NCBI GenBank assembly: GCA_030627905.1
Contig: DAOVRZ010000008.1
Location: forward strand, 1-64,000
Source of the DNA: JAGMES01 sp023128035
GTDB lineage: Bacteria; Bacillota; Halanaerobiia; DY22613
Reading direction: 5' to 3'
DNA length: 64,000 nt
Under the pieces are notes generated by a model. The model did not search any database and was not told the DNA's origin. It saw only the letters and a program-made list of their open reading frames with translations. A program made the position numbers and the translations under genes. Of the stretch, positions 52,072 to 60,477 are shown piece by piece. Within the stretch, counting starts at the first letter, position 1; each line of letters opens with the position of its first letter.

Positions 52072-53112
52072 ATGAAATATAAACCCAAATTTGGTATTTG
52101 GGAATTAACTAATGCCTGTAATGCAAAATGTCTTCACTGTGGATCTCAGTCAGGAAAATGCCGTGATAATGAATTGACTTTAGAAGAAGTATTGAGAGTA
52201 TGTGATGAACTGAAAGAAACAGGATGTGAACGTATTACTTTAATGGGGGGAGAATTTTTTTTAAGCCCTCATTGGGAAGCAGTTTGCAAAAGATTAGTTG
52301 AGAACAATATAAGGGTAGCACCTCTAACAAATGGATTATTATTAAACGAGAAGAATATTATGAAACTAAAAGAATTAGGTATAGATAGATTAGGAATAAG
52401 TATAGATGGATTGGAAGAAACTCACAATTATTTAAGAGGTGTTCCAAATCTCTTTAGTAGATTAATAGAAAATTTAAAGAAAGCTCAAAGCAAAGGTTTT
52501 AAAATTGCAATTATTACTGCAGTGTCTGCAGTGAATCTTAATCAATTACCTGAATTATATAAGTTTATCAAAGAATTAGGAATCCGAGTTTGGCAAGTTC
52601 AAATTGTTGAGGACGTAGGAAACGCTAATCAAAATTCAGAACTACATCTAACATTGGAAGATGTTTATAAATTAGCGAAATATGTTGCCAAGTTTCGCCG
52701 AGAAGATAATGATATGAAAATATTACTTGGTGATAATGTAGGCTTTTATACTACCTTTGAACCATTAATAAGAGATAATCCGTTTACAGGTTGTGCTGCC
52801 GGAAGACAAGTTGTGGGTATAACTGCAAATGGTGATATTCGTGGATGTCTTTCTGTTTATGGTGATAAAGAAAATATAGAAGGAAATATTAGGGAACGTT
52901 CATTTAAAGATATTTGGGAAGATCCGAATTTATTTACTGTTTATCGTAATCGAACAGTTGATAAGTTAACTGGTTTTTGTGCAGAATGTAAGTATAATAA
53001 TCTTTGTCGTGCGGGATGTTCATCATTAGCATATTCACTGACTGGAAAATTTTATGAGAATCCTTTCTGTTTACATAAATATGAAGTCGAAAATGGTTTG
53101 AATTCACAATGA
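52072..53112 (+). CDS. Radical SAM/SPASM enzyme (second enzyme of the cassette)
   Basis: A 346-residue protein with no N-terminal extension: the motif ELTNACNAKCLHCGS (Cys16, 20, 23) begins almost at once, as in PqqE- or heme-pathway-like radical SAM proteins. The usual GGEPLL is GGEFFL. The C-terminal SPASM segment has FTGCAAG, RGCLSVYG and CAECKYNNLCRAGC (Cys303, 306, 312, 316), then a last Cys near 331. It differs clearly from the first enzyme and is not a recent duplicate, so two separate modifications of one peptide, or modification plus leader processing, are plausible. The RBS is AAGGAGGAAAA. A terminator lies just after the gene. Confidence 0.87.
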   Translation: MKYKPKFGIWELTNACNAKCLHCGSQSGKCRDNELTLEEVLRVCDELKETGCERITLMGGEFFLSPHWEAVCKRLVENNIRVAPLTNGLLLNEKNIMKLKELGIDRLGISIDGLEETHNYLRGVPNLFSRLIENLKKAQSKGFKIAIITAVSAVNLNQLPELYKFIKELGIRVWQVQIVEDVGNANQNSELHLTLEDVYKLAKYVAKFRREDNDMKILLGDNVGFYTTFEPLIRDNPFTGCAAGRQVVGITANGDIRGCLSVYGDKENIEGNIRERSFKDIWEDPNLFTVYRNRTVDKLTGFCAECKYNNLCRAGCSSLAYSLTGKFYENPFCLHKYEVENGLNSQ

Positions 53113-53143
53113 TTTTCTATAAATATAAATAGTATTTTAATAT

Positions 53144-53178
53144 CCCTCATAAATCGTTAGATTTAGAGGGCTTTTATA
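53144..53178 (+). terminator. Terminator of the radical SAM cassette
   Basis: CCCTC-ata-AATC and GATT-ta-GAGGG pair, followed by CTTTTATATT. Confidence 0.7.
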
Positions 53179-53220
53179 TTTAACGACATTTCAGAAGGGG
53201 AAGTCCCCCTCGACTTTAAA
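53179..53220. repeat. Dispersed repeat with GGGG/CCCC hairpin
   Basis: TTTAACGACATTTCAGAAGGGGAA is shared with 43,529; GGGG-aagt-CCCC forms a short hairpin; the element ends CGACTTTAAA, also seen in the palindromes at 43,657 and 55,814. The rest of the gap up to 53,461 shows no gene. Confidence 0.55.
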
Positions 53221-53461
53221 TAAAATACCTATGTTTTGGGATTGGGAGTATAAGATGAAGTTGTATTATTATTATTGTGTAAGTGTTATAATAAAAGGAA
53301 TAATAAGTAGTTAAACTAATATATAATGTATATTTTAGTAACTTTTTTAGAAGAAAGAAAGGTAAATATTAGGTATTATTAATTGTTATTGTAAGTGGGA
53401 AGGTTGATGTGATTTAGGGTTTGAAATTTTTGGCAAGATCAAATTTAAAGGGGGTTGTTAT

Positions 53462-54840
53462 ATGCGTAAAAAAAATTATTAGGCTGTTCTCTGTTTGTAT
53501 TGTTGATATTACTCATAACAGGGTGTACTCCACTTATCCAATACAGTCTACAAATTACTATTGAAGGTAATGGACAAGTAATTCCTGCAAGTGGTAGTTT
53601 TCTTATGGGTACTTCCGTTCATTTAATAGCTACACCAGACGAAAATTGGGAGTTTGAGAATTGGAGTGGTGATATTACTGGGACAAATCCAAGCGCTGCA
53701 ATTATTATGGATTCCAACAAGGTAATAAAAGCAAAATTTAGACCTGCTCAAGCTTTAACTACAGCAAGAAATTCAACCGTTGAAAAAATAGATATTATTA
53801 ATATGGATGCATGTTTAATGCAAATGATAGAAGTTGCATACGAATGGAAAAACGAGGTTGACTATCTGGTAGGCTCTGAACAAACAGTACCTGGTGATGG
53901 GAATGATTATACTTCGTTATTAGAGGCACTTAACGATGATCCATATATGAGTAAAGTGGATTTAGTCAATACTTTAGTTGATACTTTCAATGATTATTAT
54001 TCCATATATGGATATGATGATGAAACTTATTCAGCACTTAATCTGGGTGATTCTTTTAATACCTTGATTTCAGCTTTTACCACTTTCGCTACCGCATTAA
54101 ATAATACACCTTCGATGCAAGAGGTATATAACGCCAGGAATGATTCAGTTTACTTTGAGGATATATCTGTGATTGATTTAGGCAGTTTTGCAGATGGTTT
54201 GTTATTATATTCTACTGATAGCACAGTTACTGATGCTGCTCAATATTTAAAACAAGCTCTAGATCAAGCTATCATTAATCATCAAGAAACCTTTGAAGAT
54301 ACAGTTTATGGATTAGCGATATTATTGCTATCCTATGAAGAATGGTCTGAATACTCAGAGTATGAAAATTTAATGTTGGCAGAAGACACTGATTGGGATG
54401 AGTTTATTGAACGTTTTGCAGAGTACACAGAACAGCCAACTTTCTCAAGTATTCTTTCATTTTCTGTTACTTGGTCCTCTGATGATTGTGACCTGGGTAT
54501 TGTAGAACCTGATGGGAGTGTTTTTGATGTAGCAGATGAAGAAAGTCCAAATGGGGTTTTTTTAGAGGATATGATGGACGGTGGAACAGAATCGTGGTCA
54601 CTCAAAAGTAACCCTGATGAAGGCGAATATAGTGCGAAAGTATATAGTTGGGATTATATTGGAAATATTTATTTTACAATTAAGACTGCTAGCCAAGAAT
54701 TTGTGTATGAAGAGTACATTACTCCAGATGAAATAATCAGTTTTTCAGGTGTAGTTGTTGAAAACAGTACTAGTAATATTCAAATAAAGATTAAGATTGA
54801 GAAATTTGCTAATAAAGAAGTTAGAACAAAGAATAATTAA
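53462..54840 (+). pseudogene. Lipoprotein with internally deleted clostripain-type (C11) domain and a poly-A frameshift at its start
   Basis: A strong RBS (AAAGGGGG) and ATG at 53,462 lead into a run of eight A. With nine A the frame would read MRKKKLLGCSLFVLLILL and then ITGCTP, a perfect lipoprotein signal; with eight it stops at once. The long frame from a TTG at 53,500 starts inside that signal. Then come one beta-repeat domain (about 20-75 of this frame, GNGQVIPASG and WENFNWSG-like) and, abruptly, the second half of a C11 peptidase (KIDIINMDACLMQMIEVAYEW with the catalytic Cys). The first half of the C11 fold, including the catalytic His, is missing. The C-terminal ~100 residues look like a PPC-type beta domain. 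It is probably inactive as a protease. Confidence 0.72.
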
Positions 54841-54868
54841 ACTGAGTCATTTATGAAAGGAGTTATAT

Positions 54869-55330
54869 ATGAAGTACAGAATATTTTTGCTTATAATTAT
54901 TATTCTTTTAATCAATCCTCTAATTGCAAAAGCCGAATTATCTATCTATGACGCCTTAGAGTTGGGGGAAAAACTAGAATTATTCGACTTTGTAGCAGCT
55001 ATAAAAATGGACGAGCGTTGGGTACTTAAAGCATATAATCTTGATAATTTAGAAGAAAGTGAATTACATATTAACTCAGAGACAGGGATTGTTGAGTATT
55101 CAATGAATATAACACCAAAAGATATCGTTATTGGAGAAAATACATATGGATATGCGGGGAATATCTATCAATACAGTGAAAATTTTTATTTAACAGACTT
55201 ATGCTATAATTGTCTGAAAATTTATCGTCACAATTCTAAATATTTTAAGATGAAGAACGCTATTTTTATTCATAATCTCGAGGGATTTGTTGCGTATTAT
55301 ATGTATACTGGCCCTGGAGTAACAAAATAA
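54869..55330 (+). CDS. Small exported protein of unknown function
   Basis: A 153-residue protein with a signal peptide (MKYRIFLLIIIILLINPLIAKAEL, cleavage near residue 22). The mature part is mixed alpha/beta with two nearby Cys (CYNC, near residue 112) that could form a disulphide or bind metal. I recognise no family. It starts 28 bp after the broken C11 lipoprotein with RBS GAAAGGAG and may have shared its operon. A strong terminator follows. Confidence 0.6.
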   Translation: MKYRIFLLIIIILLINPLIAKAELSIYDALELGEKLELFDFVAAIKMDERWVLKAYNLDNLEESELHINSETGIVEYSMNITPKDIVIGENTYGYAGNIYQYSENFYLTDLCYNCLKIYRHNSKYFKMKNAIFIHNLEGFVAYYMYTGPGVTK

Positions 55331-55339
55331 TCAAATTTG

Positions 55340-55377
55340 AGCTGATATAGATGTTTTATTTATATCAGCTTTTTTTA
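55340..55377 (+). terminator. Rho-independent terminator
   Basis: AGCTGATATA and TATATCAGCT pair perfectly around an 11-base loop, followed by seven T. Confidence 0.9.
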
Positions 55378-55420
55378 GGAAAGGGTTACCTTTGTGGAAA
55401 CAAGGATTAGAAAAATAGTA

Positions 55421-55705
55421 TCAAAAGTTTGAGATTTTTTCACGATAGATTTTCATCGCTTTGTGCATGAATTCTGCTAAACCAGTTTTTCTTTTTTCAA
55501 AATATGCCTCAAAACGACTATCATCCACATATAAATCTGCAAAACCATTATAGATTTGAGAAGTACAAGTATAAAATCTGTCATTTATATATTTGTGATG
55601 TTGCTCTATCAAAGCCTGAACCTCAGAATCAGAAGGATCTACTTCTTTTTTGTACTCTTCAATTCTAGACTCATCAAAACCTTCAAACATTTCTTTTTTA
55701 CTCAT
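55421..55705 (-). CDS. Shortened stand-alone TipAS-type domain protein
   Basis: A 94-residue protein. Its C-terminal two thirds match the TipAS ligand-binding domain of MerR-type regulators: IEQHHKYINDRFYTCTSQIYNGFADLYVDDSRFEAYFEK and LAEFMHKAMKIY. TipAS binds thiopeptides and other peptide antibiotics, in TipA through a Cys in this region. Here there is no MerR DNA-binding domain, and residues 1-25 (MSKKEMFEGFDESRIEEYKK) jump to the core, skipping about 50-60 residues normally between. An RBS (GAGAGGGG) remains. It could sequester a compound, but an in-frame deletion relic is as likely. Confidence 0.6.
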   Translation of the reverse strand: MSKKEMFEGFDESRIEEYKKEVDPSDSEVQALIEQHHKYINDRFYTCTSQIYNGFADLYVDDSRFEAYFEKRKTGLAEFMHKAMKIYREKISNF

Positions 55706-55813
55706 ATTTATACCCCTCTCTGTATAATTAATAGTTTTTTAGAAAAATTTATGTAATAATAAAGTGAAGGATTTATAGCAATTTTGACGAAATAAAAAGC
55801 AGAGAGTTAGGGA

Positions 55814-55862
55814 AGTTGTTAAACTTAAGATGCAATAACGTAGTTATTACATCGACTTTAAT
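55814..55862. repeat. Palindromic element, diverged copy
   Basis: GATG-c-AATAAC and GTTATT-a-CATC form an imperfect hairpin, flanked by GTTAAACTTAA and CGACTTTAA as in the element at 43,657-43,707. It sits just before the rtcB relic. Confidence 0.6.
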
Positions 55863-55873
55863 TTAGAAAGAAT

Positions 55874-56017
55874 GTGCTAGAGTTGATAGAATTAAAGGGT
55901 AAATATAACACAGCAAAAGTTTATACTGACAATATTGAACAGGGAGCAATCTCTCAAATTATTGAGCTATGCAATCAAGAATTTGTTCAAGGAAGTAGCA
56001 TAAAAATAATGGGTTAG
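55874..56017 (+). pseudogene. 5' fragment of rtcB (RNA-splicing ligase)
   Basis: A 47-codon frame from GTG reads LKGKYNTAKVYTDNIE and ISQIIELCNQEFVQGS, ending IKIMG and TAG. RtcB proteins begin with exactly this segment and continue IMPDVHAGAG with the metal-binding core. All catalytic residues are lost. Bases 56,018-56,237 hold no further gene and form the leader of the first HD-GYP gene. Confidence 0.82.
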
Positions 56018-56237
56018 CATCATTTTTTTACTTAGAAAAGAAAAGTATTTTGATAAATTAAGTATGTATTTTCTCTTTAGTAATCAAAATTAGGTATAAA
56101 GGTACAAGGAAATATATCATGGATGTTTAATTTAAATCATATATAGGTATTATTTATCACAAATAAGTATAAACTTATACTATATAGTGGTAATTAGTGA
56201 GATTTGTATTACTGCGATGTGGAGGGGAGTCACAGGA

Positions 56238-57287
56238 ATGAGGTTAGTCACTGTAAACGATATTACGTCAGAGATGACTTTAGCGAAACCAATTTATTAT
56301 AATGATCGAATTTTGCTAAATATAAATTGTATAGATCTATTTAAGTATAGGAAAAGGTTAATAGATTTTGGCATTAATTATGTCTATGTAAATGATGAAC
56401 TATCAGAAGGAATTGAAATAAAGGATATTATTAAAGATGAAACTAGACAAAAAAGCAAAAAAATCATTAAAGAAACATTAAATAATATATCTTTTATAAC
56501 TGAAACTAAGATAGCAAACATTCAAAATGTTGTTCACGAAATGGTTGATGAGATTACACAGAGTGATGATATTATAGTTAATCTAGTTGATATCAAGACA
56601 TATGATTCCTATACTTTTTCTCATTCAGTAAATGTGACTGTTTTATCACTAATATTAGGAAAAGCACTGTATTATACCAGAGAGCAATTAATTAAACTAG
56701 GAACTGGTGCATTATTACATGATTTTGGTAAAACGCTGATTCCAGTGGAAGTATTAAATAAGCCAGATAAACTTACAGATGAAGAGTATGAAATTGTTAA
56801 GGAACATTCGAGATTAGGGTATGAGCATCTAAAAGATAATTACTTTATTAGTCCTCTATCTAGAGCTGTTATTTTATCTCATCATGAGAAAATTGATGGT
56901 ACAGGATACCCGAAGGGACTAAAAAGAGATGAAATTCATGACTTTGCAAAGATAGTAGCAATTACTGATGTTTTTGATTCGTTAAATAGCGATCGTGTAT
57001 ATCGAAAAAGGTGGCCTACATTTAAAACAGTGAATTTTATACTCTCAAATGTAGATTCTCATTTTGAAAAATATTTAGTAACTAAATTTTTGAAGCATAT
57101 AGCTGTGTATCCAAACGGTACATTTGTAACTTTGAGCAATGGACAAAAGGCAATCGTAAAAAGTCAAAACAAAAATTTCCCCACAAAACCTATTGTAAAA
57201 ATCATTCAGGGTAAAGATGGTACGAAGTTGTCTTTTACAGTTAATTTACTAGATGAGTCGGATTATTTTATTATTGCTTCTCAATAA
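56238..57287 (+). CDS. HD-GYP domain protein (likely c-di-GMP phosphodiesterase), copy 1
   Basis: A 349-residue protein. Residues ~1-115 are an N-terminal domain found in many Firmicutes HD-GYP proteins (starting MRLVTVNDITSEMTLAKPIYYNDRILL). The HD-GYP domain (~120-300) has HSVNVTVLS, LLHDFGKTLIP (family HDIGK, here Phe), SHHEKIDGTGYPKGL and DVFDSLNSDRVYRKR. Intact metal ligands and GYP motif suggest c-di-GMP hydrolysis. There is no signal peptide or receiver domain. I choose the ATG at 56,238 since GGAGGGGA lies nine bases upstream and the second copy starts at the same residue. Confidence 0.88.
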   Translation: MRLVTVNDITSEMTLAKPIYYNDRILLNINCIDLFKYRKRLIDFGINYVYVNDELSEGIEIKDIIKDETRQKSKKIIKETLNNISFITETKIANIQNVVHEMVDEITQSDDIIVNLVDIKTYDSYTFSHSVNVTVLSLILGKALYYTREQLIKLGTGALLHDFGKTLIPVEVLNKPDKLTDEEYEIVKEHSRLGYEHLKDNYFISPLSRAVILSHHEKIDGTGYPKGLKRDEIHDFAKIVAITDVFDSLNSDRVYRKRWPTFKTVNFILSNVDSHFEKYLVTKFLKHIAVYPNGTFVTLSNGQKAIVKSQNKNFPTKPIVKIIQGKDGTKLSFTVNLLDESDYFIIASQ

Positions 57288-57518
57288 GGAAAAACATTAT
57301 AGTGAGTGGAGTTTACTTTGCAAAAGCATTATTGATATTACCTTTTCATGAACTTTAAATGGTATTACGGAAGTTAATTATGGTTTAATTAATGCTTCTT
57401 GAAGGTTTATGGCAATAATTGTTGAATAACTAAAATAGGACTTTATGATAATATTAAATAAATTTCCGTAAAGATATATTTAGATGGGTAATGTACATGA
57501 GGAGGGGAGTTCAGAGGG

Positions 57519-58598
57519 ATGAGGTTAGTCAGTTTAAACGATATCACTTTAGAGATGACTTTAGCGAAACCAATTTATTATAATGATCGAATTTTGTTAA
57601 ATATAGATTGTAAAGATATATCTAAATATAGGGAAAGATTGATAGAATTTGGAATTAATTATGTCTACATAAATGATGAATTATCAGAAGGTATTGCAAT
57701 TGAGGATATTATTAAAGATGAGACTAGACAAAAAAGCAAAAAAATTATTAAAGATACATTAAATTCTAGACTAAATAATATATTCTATATAACTGAAACC
57801 CAAGTTGCTAATATTCAAAATGTGGTTTACGATATGGTTGATGAAATTTCTCAGAGTGATGAGGTAATAGTTAATCTTTTGGATATAAAGGCATATGATT
57901 CTTACACATTTTCCCATTCGGTAAATGTAACTGTTTTATCACTAATATTAGGAAAGGCTTTGTATTACACTAGAGAGCAATTAATTAAATTAGGTATTGG
58001 TGCATTATTACATGATTTTGGTAAAACGATGATTCCTCTGGAAATATTAAATAAGCCGGATAAACTTACAGATGAAGAGTTTGAAATTGTTAAGGAACAT
58101 TCGCGGTTAGGGTATGAGCGACTAAAAGATCAAACGTTAATTAGTCCTCTATCTAGAGCGGTTATTTTATCTCATCATGAAAAAGTTGATGGTACAGGTT
58201 ATCCGAAGGGACTTAAAAATGATGAAATTCATGATTATGCAAAGATAGTCGCGATTGCAGACGTTTTTGATTCTTTAAATAGTGATCGTGTATATCGAAA
58301 AAGGTGGCCTACATATAAGATAGTGGATTTTATTCTCTCAAATGTTGATAAACATTTTGAGAAACAGTTCGTAAATAAATTTTTAAAGTACATCGCTGTG
58401 TATCCGAATGGTACTTTTGTTACATTGAGTAATGGGCAAAAGGCAATTGTACAAAAGCAAAATAAAAACTGTCCTACAAAACCTATTGTAAAAATCATTC
58501 AGGATATGGATGGTAGGAAGATGTCACAAACAGTTAATTTAATGGATCAGTTAGATCTTGTGGTTGTTATTTCACATGAGGGCGAATCATATAATTGA
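57519..58598 (+). CDS. HD-GYP domain protein, copy 2
   Basis: A 359-residue paralogue of the gene 231 bp upstream, alike over nearly the whole length, with LLHDFGKTMIP and SHHEKVDGTGYPKGL. It differs by a short insertion (SRLNN, near residue 84) and a different C-terminus (DLVVVISHEGES). The RBS (GGAGGGGAG) and first codons (ATGAGGTTAGTCA) are almost identical between the copies. This points to a local gene duplication after which both stayed intact. Confidence 0.88.
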   Translation: MRLVSLNDITLEMTLAKPIYYNDRILLNIDCKDISKYRERLIEFGINYVYINDELSEGIAIEDIIKDETRQKSKKIIKDTLNSRLNNIFYITETQVANIQNVVYDMVDEISQSDEVIVNLLDIKAYDSYTFSHSVNVTVLSLILGKALYYTREQLIKLGIGALLHDFGKTMIPLEILNKPDKLTDEEFEIVKEHSRLGYERLKDQTLISPLSRAVILSHHEKVDGTGYPKGLKNDEIHDYAKIVAIADVFDSLNSDRVYRKRWPTYKIVDFILSNVDKHFEKQFVNKFLKYIAVYPNGTFVTLSNGQKAIVQKQNKNCPTKPIVKIIQDMDGRKMSQTVNLMDQLDLVVVISHEGESYN

Positions 58599-58605
58599 TT
58601 ATGAA

Positions 58606-58646
58606 ATCTAAAAAGCGTCACTCGTAAAGGGTGACGCTTTTTAGAT
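58606..58646. terminator. Bidirectional terminator
   Basis: ATCTAAAAAGCGTCAC and GTGACGCTTTTTAGAT form a perfect 16-bp stem after the second HD-GYP gene; an A-run and a T-run on the two sides suit both directions. Confidence 0.9.
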
Positions 58647-58650
58647 ATTA

Positions 58651-58749
58651 TTATGCATCAATGTTGTTTTTTCCTATTTCTTCATATGCTAGAGCATCAC
58701 ATATTGCAGGATCATTAATAAGTTTTTCGAGTAAAAAGGAAAAAATATT
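58651..58749 (-). pseudogene. 3' fragment of an unidentified gene
   Basis: The minus strand encodes FSFLLEKLINDPAICDALAY then EEIGKNNIDA and a stop, placed correctly for the terminator just beyond it. The segment looks like a genuine protein C-terminus, but I cannot name the family. Upstream of about 58,749 it is replaced by the EamA relic. Confidence 0.35.
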
Positions 58750-58796
58750 TAAGTGTAGAAATATAACTAATAGAAAAGAATTAATCGAGGGGGAAG

Positions 58797-59014
58797 AAAA
58801 TGATTTATTTAATTTTATCTATTTTTTGATAAGTTTATTTTATATAATAAAGGAAAGGAAAAAAGTAACTATACAGGAGTTGACGGTGGGGCTTTTAGTT
58901 GGAATTCCGAATCTCTTTTCTTCATTCTTTTTAATTCTTGCTTTAAACTCAGTCAAAACCGCTATTGCCTTTCCTGTTTTTAGTGCTGGAACTATAGTTT
59001 TGATTAATATTTAG
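58797..59014 (+). pseudogene. Fragment of an EamA/DMT-family transporter
   Basis: The frame reads FNFIYFLISLFYII, then TIQELTVGLLVGIPNLFSS and LALNSVKTAIAFPVFSAGT, ending VLINI and TAG. Three hydrophobic helices with G-x-x-x-G-x-x-N and a Pro-containing helix match the second half of drug/metabolite transporters. The first half and the last helix are missing. Confidence 0.55.
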
Positions 59015-59025
59015 GAGGGATTACT

Positions 59026-60396
59026 ATTAGGAAGTCATATATAATATTTTTGATCATGTTATTATTTCTTTTTTCTTCACAGCAGGTTAGTTCGCAAAAT
59101 AAAAAAATAAGGCGGGAATTTTTACTATATTGCGAGCTTGACGATGAAAAAATAGTAAATTTAAATAATTTTATTGAAGTTGCTGAGGAAAAATCGAATT
59201 CAATAACAATAATGGCTGTTGGAGATATTATGATGCATTTACCACAGGTAAAGTCAGGATTAACCGATGATGGATATGATTTTAATTACTTTTTTCAGTA
59301 TGTTAAACCGATTTTTACTGAGGCCGATTTTGTAATTGGAAATTTGGAAACAACTTTCGCCGGGCCAGCTCGTACCTTCACTGGCTACCCAGCATTTAAC
59401 TCTCCCGATGAACTGGCCATTGCTTTAAAAGAGTCGGGATTTAATATTATTACAACAGCAAACAATCATTCGCTTGACAAAGGGGAATCAGGTCTTTTAC
59501 GTACATTAGATCAGCTTGATTTGCTTGGGTTAGCCCATACAGGAACTTTCCGCACACAAGAGGAACAGACTGAAATATGCGTGGTTGAGAAAAATGGTAT
59601 TTCTATGGCTGTATTAGCCTATACATATGGAACTAATGTACCGATTTCAGAGGGTAAAGGGTATTTAGTCAACGTAATAGATTTACATAAAATGAAAACA
59701 GAGATTGATAAAGCTCATCAAATTGGTGTGGATTTAGTTTTAGTATCTGTTCACTTTGGTGAGGAGTATCAAAGGAGACCGAATAAAAAACAACATATGA
59801 TAGTTGACTATCTATTTTCGTGTGGAGTAGATTTGATAATTGGTAGCCATCCTCATGTTTTGCAACCTTACAAAATTTATGAGTGGTTTACTGCAATGGG
59901 AGAACCCAGAAAAGGTGTTGTTAGTTATTCACTGGGAAACTTCATTTCTAACCAGAGAACATTTCCTCGAAATTTTGGAGGCATTCTTTCTGTAGAGATT
60001 GAAAAAAACGATAAAAAAACTGAGATTAAAGAAGTAGGATTTATTCAGACTTATGTATATAGATATTATAACATGGACAAACATTTTTATCGAGTATTGC
60101 CTATGAAAGACTTTCTTGATTCCAAAGATTTGTGGAAATTGGAAGAAGCAGATTATCAATTATTTAAAAAACAATACGAAGAAATTAATCAACAGGTGTC
60201 TTCTTTATTGGGTGACTCGCGAACTTCTTTTGAGCTTTGTGATATTTATACGATAAAAGCAGGAGATAATCTCTACAATATAGCTAAGAATTTTAATACC
60301 ACAGTAATGAAAATAACTGAGGTTAATCCTTATATTATTCCTCAGCGATTACAGATCGGGGAAATGATTTATGTGCCAAAACGCACTACAGATTAG
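59026..60396 (+). CDS. CapA-family (PGA_cap metallophosphatase-like) protein with C-terminal LysM
   Basis: About 456 residues. Starting at an ATT codon (59,026), seven bases after AGGAGG, the protein has a full signal peptide (MRKSYIIFLIMLLFLFSS, then QQVSSQ). A later TTG (59,050) would cut into the signal, so ATT initiation is the simpler reading. The CapA domain (~55-330) has AVGDIMMHLPQ, VIGNLETTF, TANNHSLDKG, SVHFGEEYQ and GSHPHVLQP, all metal-site motifs of the family. Residues ~405-455 are one LysM domain (YTIKAGDNLYNIAKNF to MIYVPK), which should hold the protein on peptidoglycan. CapA proteins are linked to poly-gamma-glutamate export or anchoring, but no capB/C lies here. Confidence 0.85.
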   Translation: MRKSYIIFLIMLLFLFSSQQVSSQNKKIRREFLLYCELDDEKIVNLNNFIEVAEEKSNSITIMAVGDIMMHLPQVKSGLTDDGYDFNYFFQYVKPIFTEADFVIGNLETTFAGPARTFTGYPAFNSPDELAIALKESGFNIITTANNHSLDKGESGLLRTLDQLDLLGLAHTGTFRTQEEQTEICVVEKNGISMAVLAYTYGTNVPISEGKGYLVNVIDLHKMKTEIDKAHQIGVDLVLVSVHFGEEYQRRPNKKQHMIVDYLFSCGVDLIIGSHPHVLQPYKIYEWFTAMGEPRKGVVSYSLGNFISNQRTFPRNFGGILSVEIEKNDKKTEIKEVGFIQTYVYRYYNMDKHFYRVLPMKDFLDSKDLWKLEEADYQLFKKQYEEINQQVSSLLGDSRTSFELCDIYTIKAGDNLYNIAKNFNTTVMKITEVNPYIIPQRLQIGEMIYVPKRTTD

Positions 60397-60477
60397 AAAT
60401 TTTCATTTATTAGTCATTAGTTAATACTTATTAGTCACTACTGATTTCTATACTTTCGTATTCTAAGTTTATGCATT

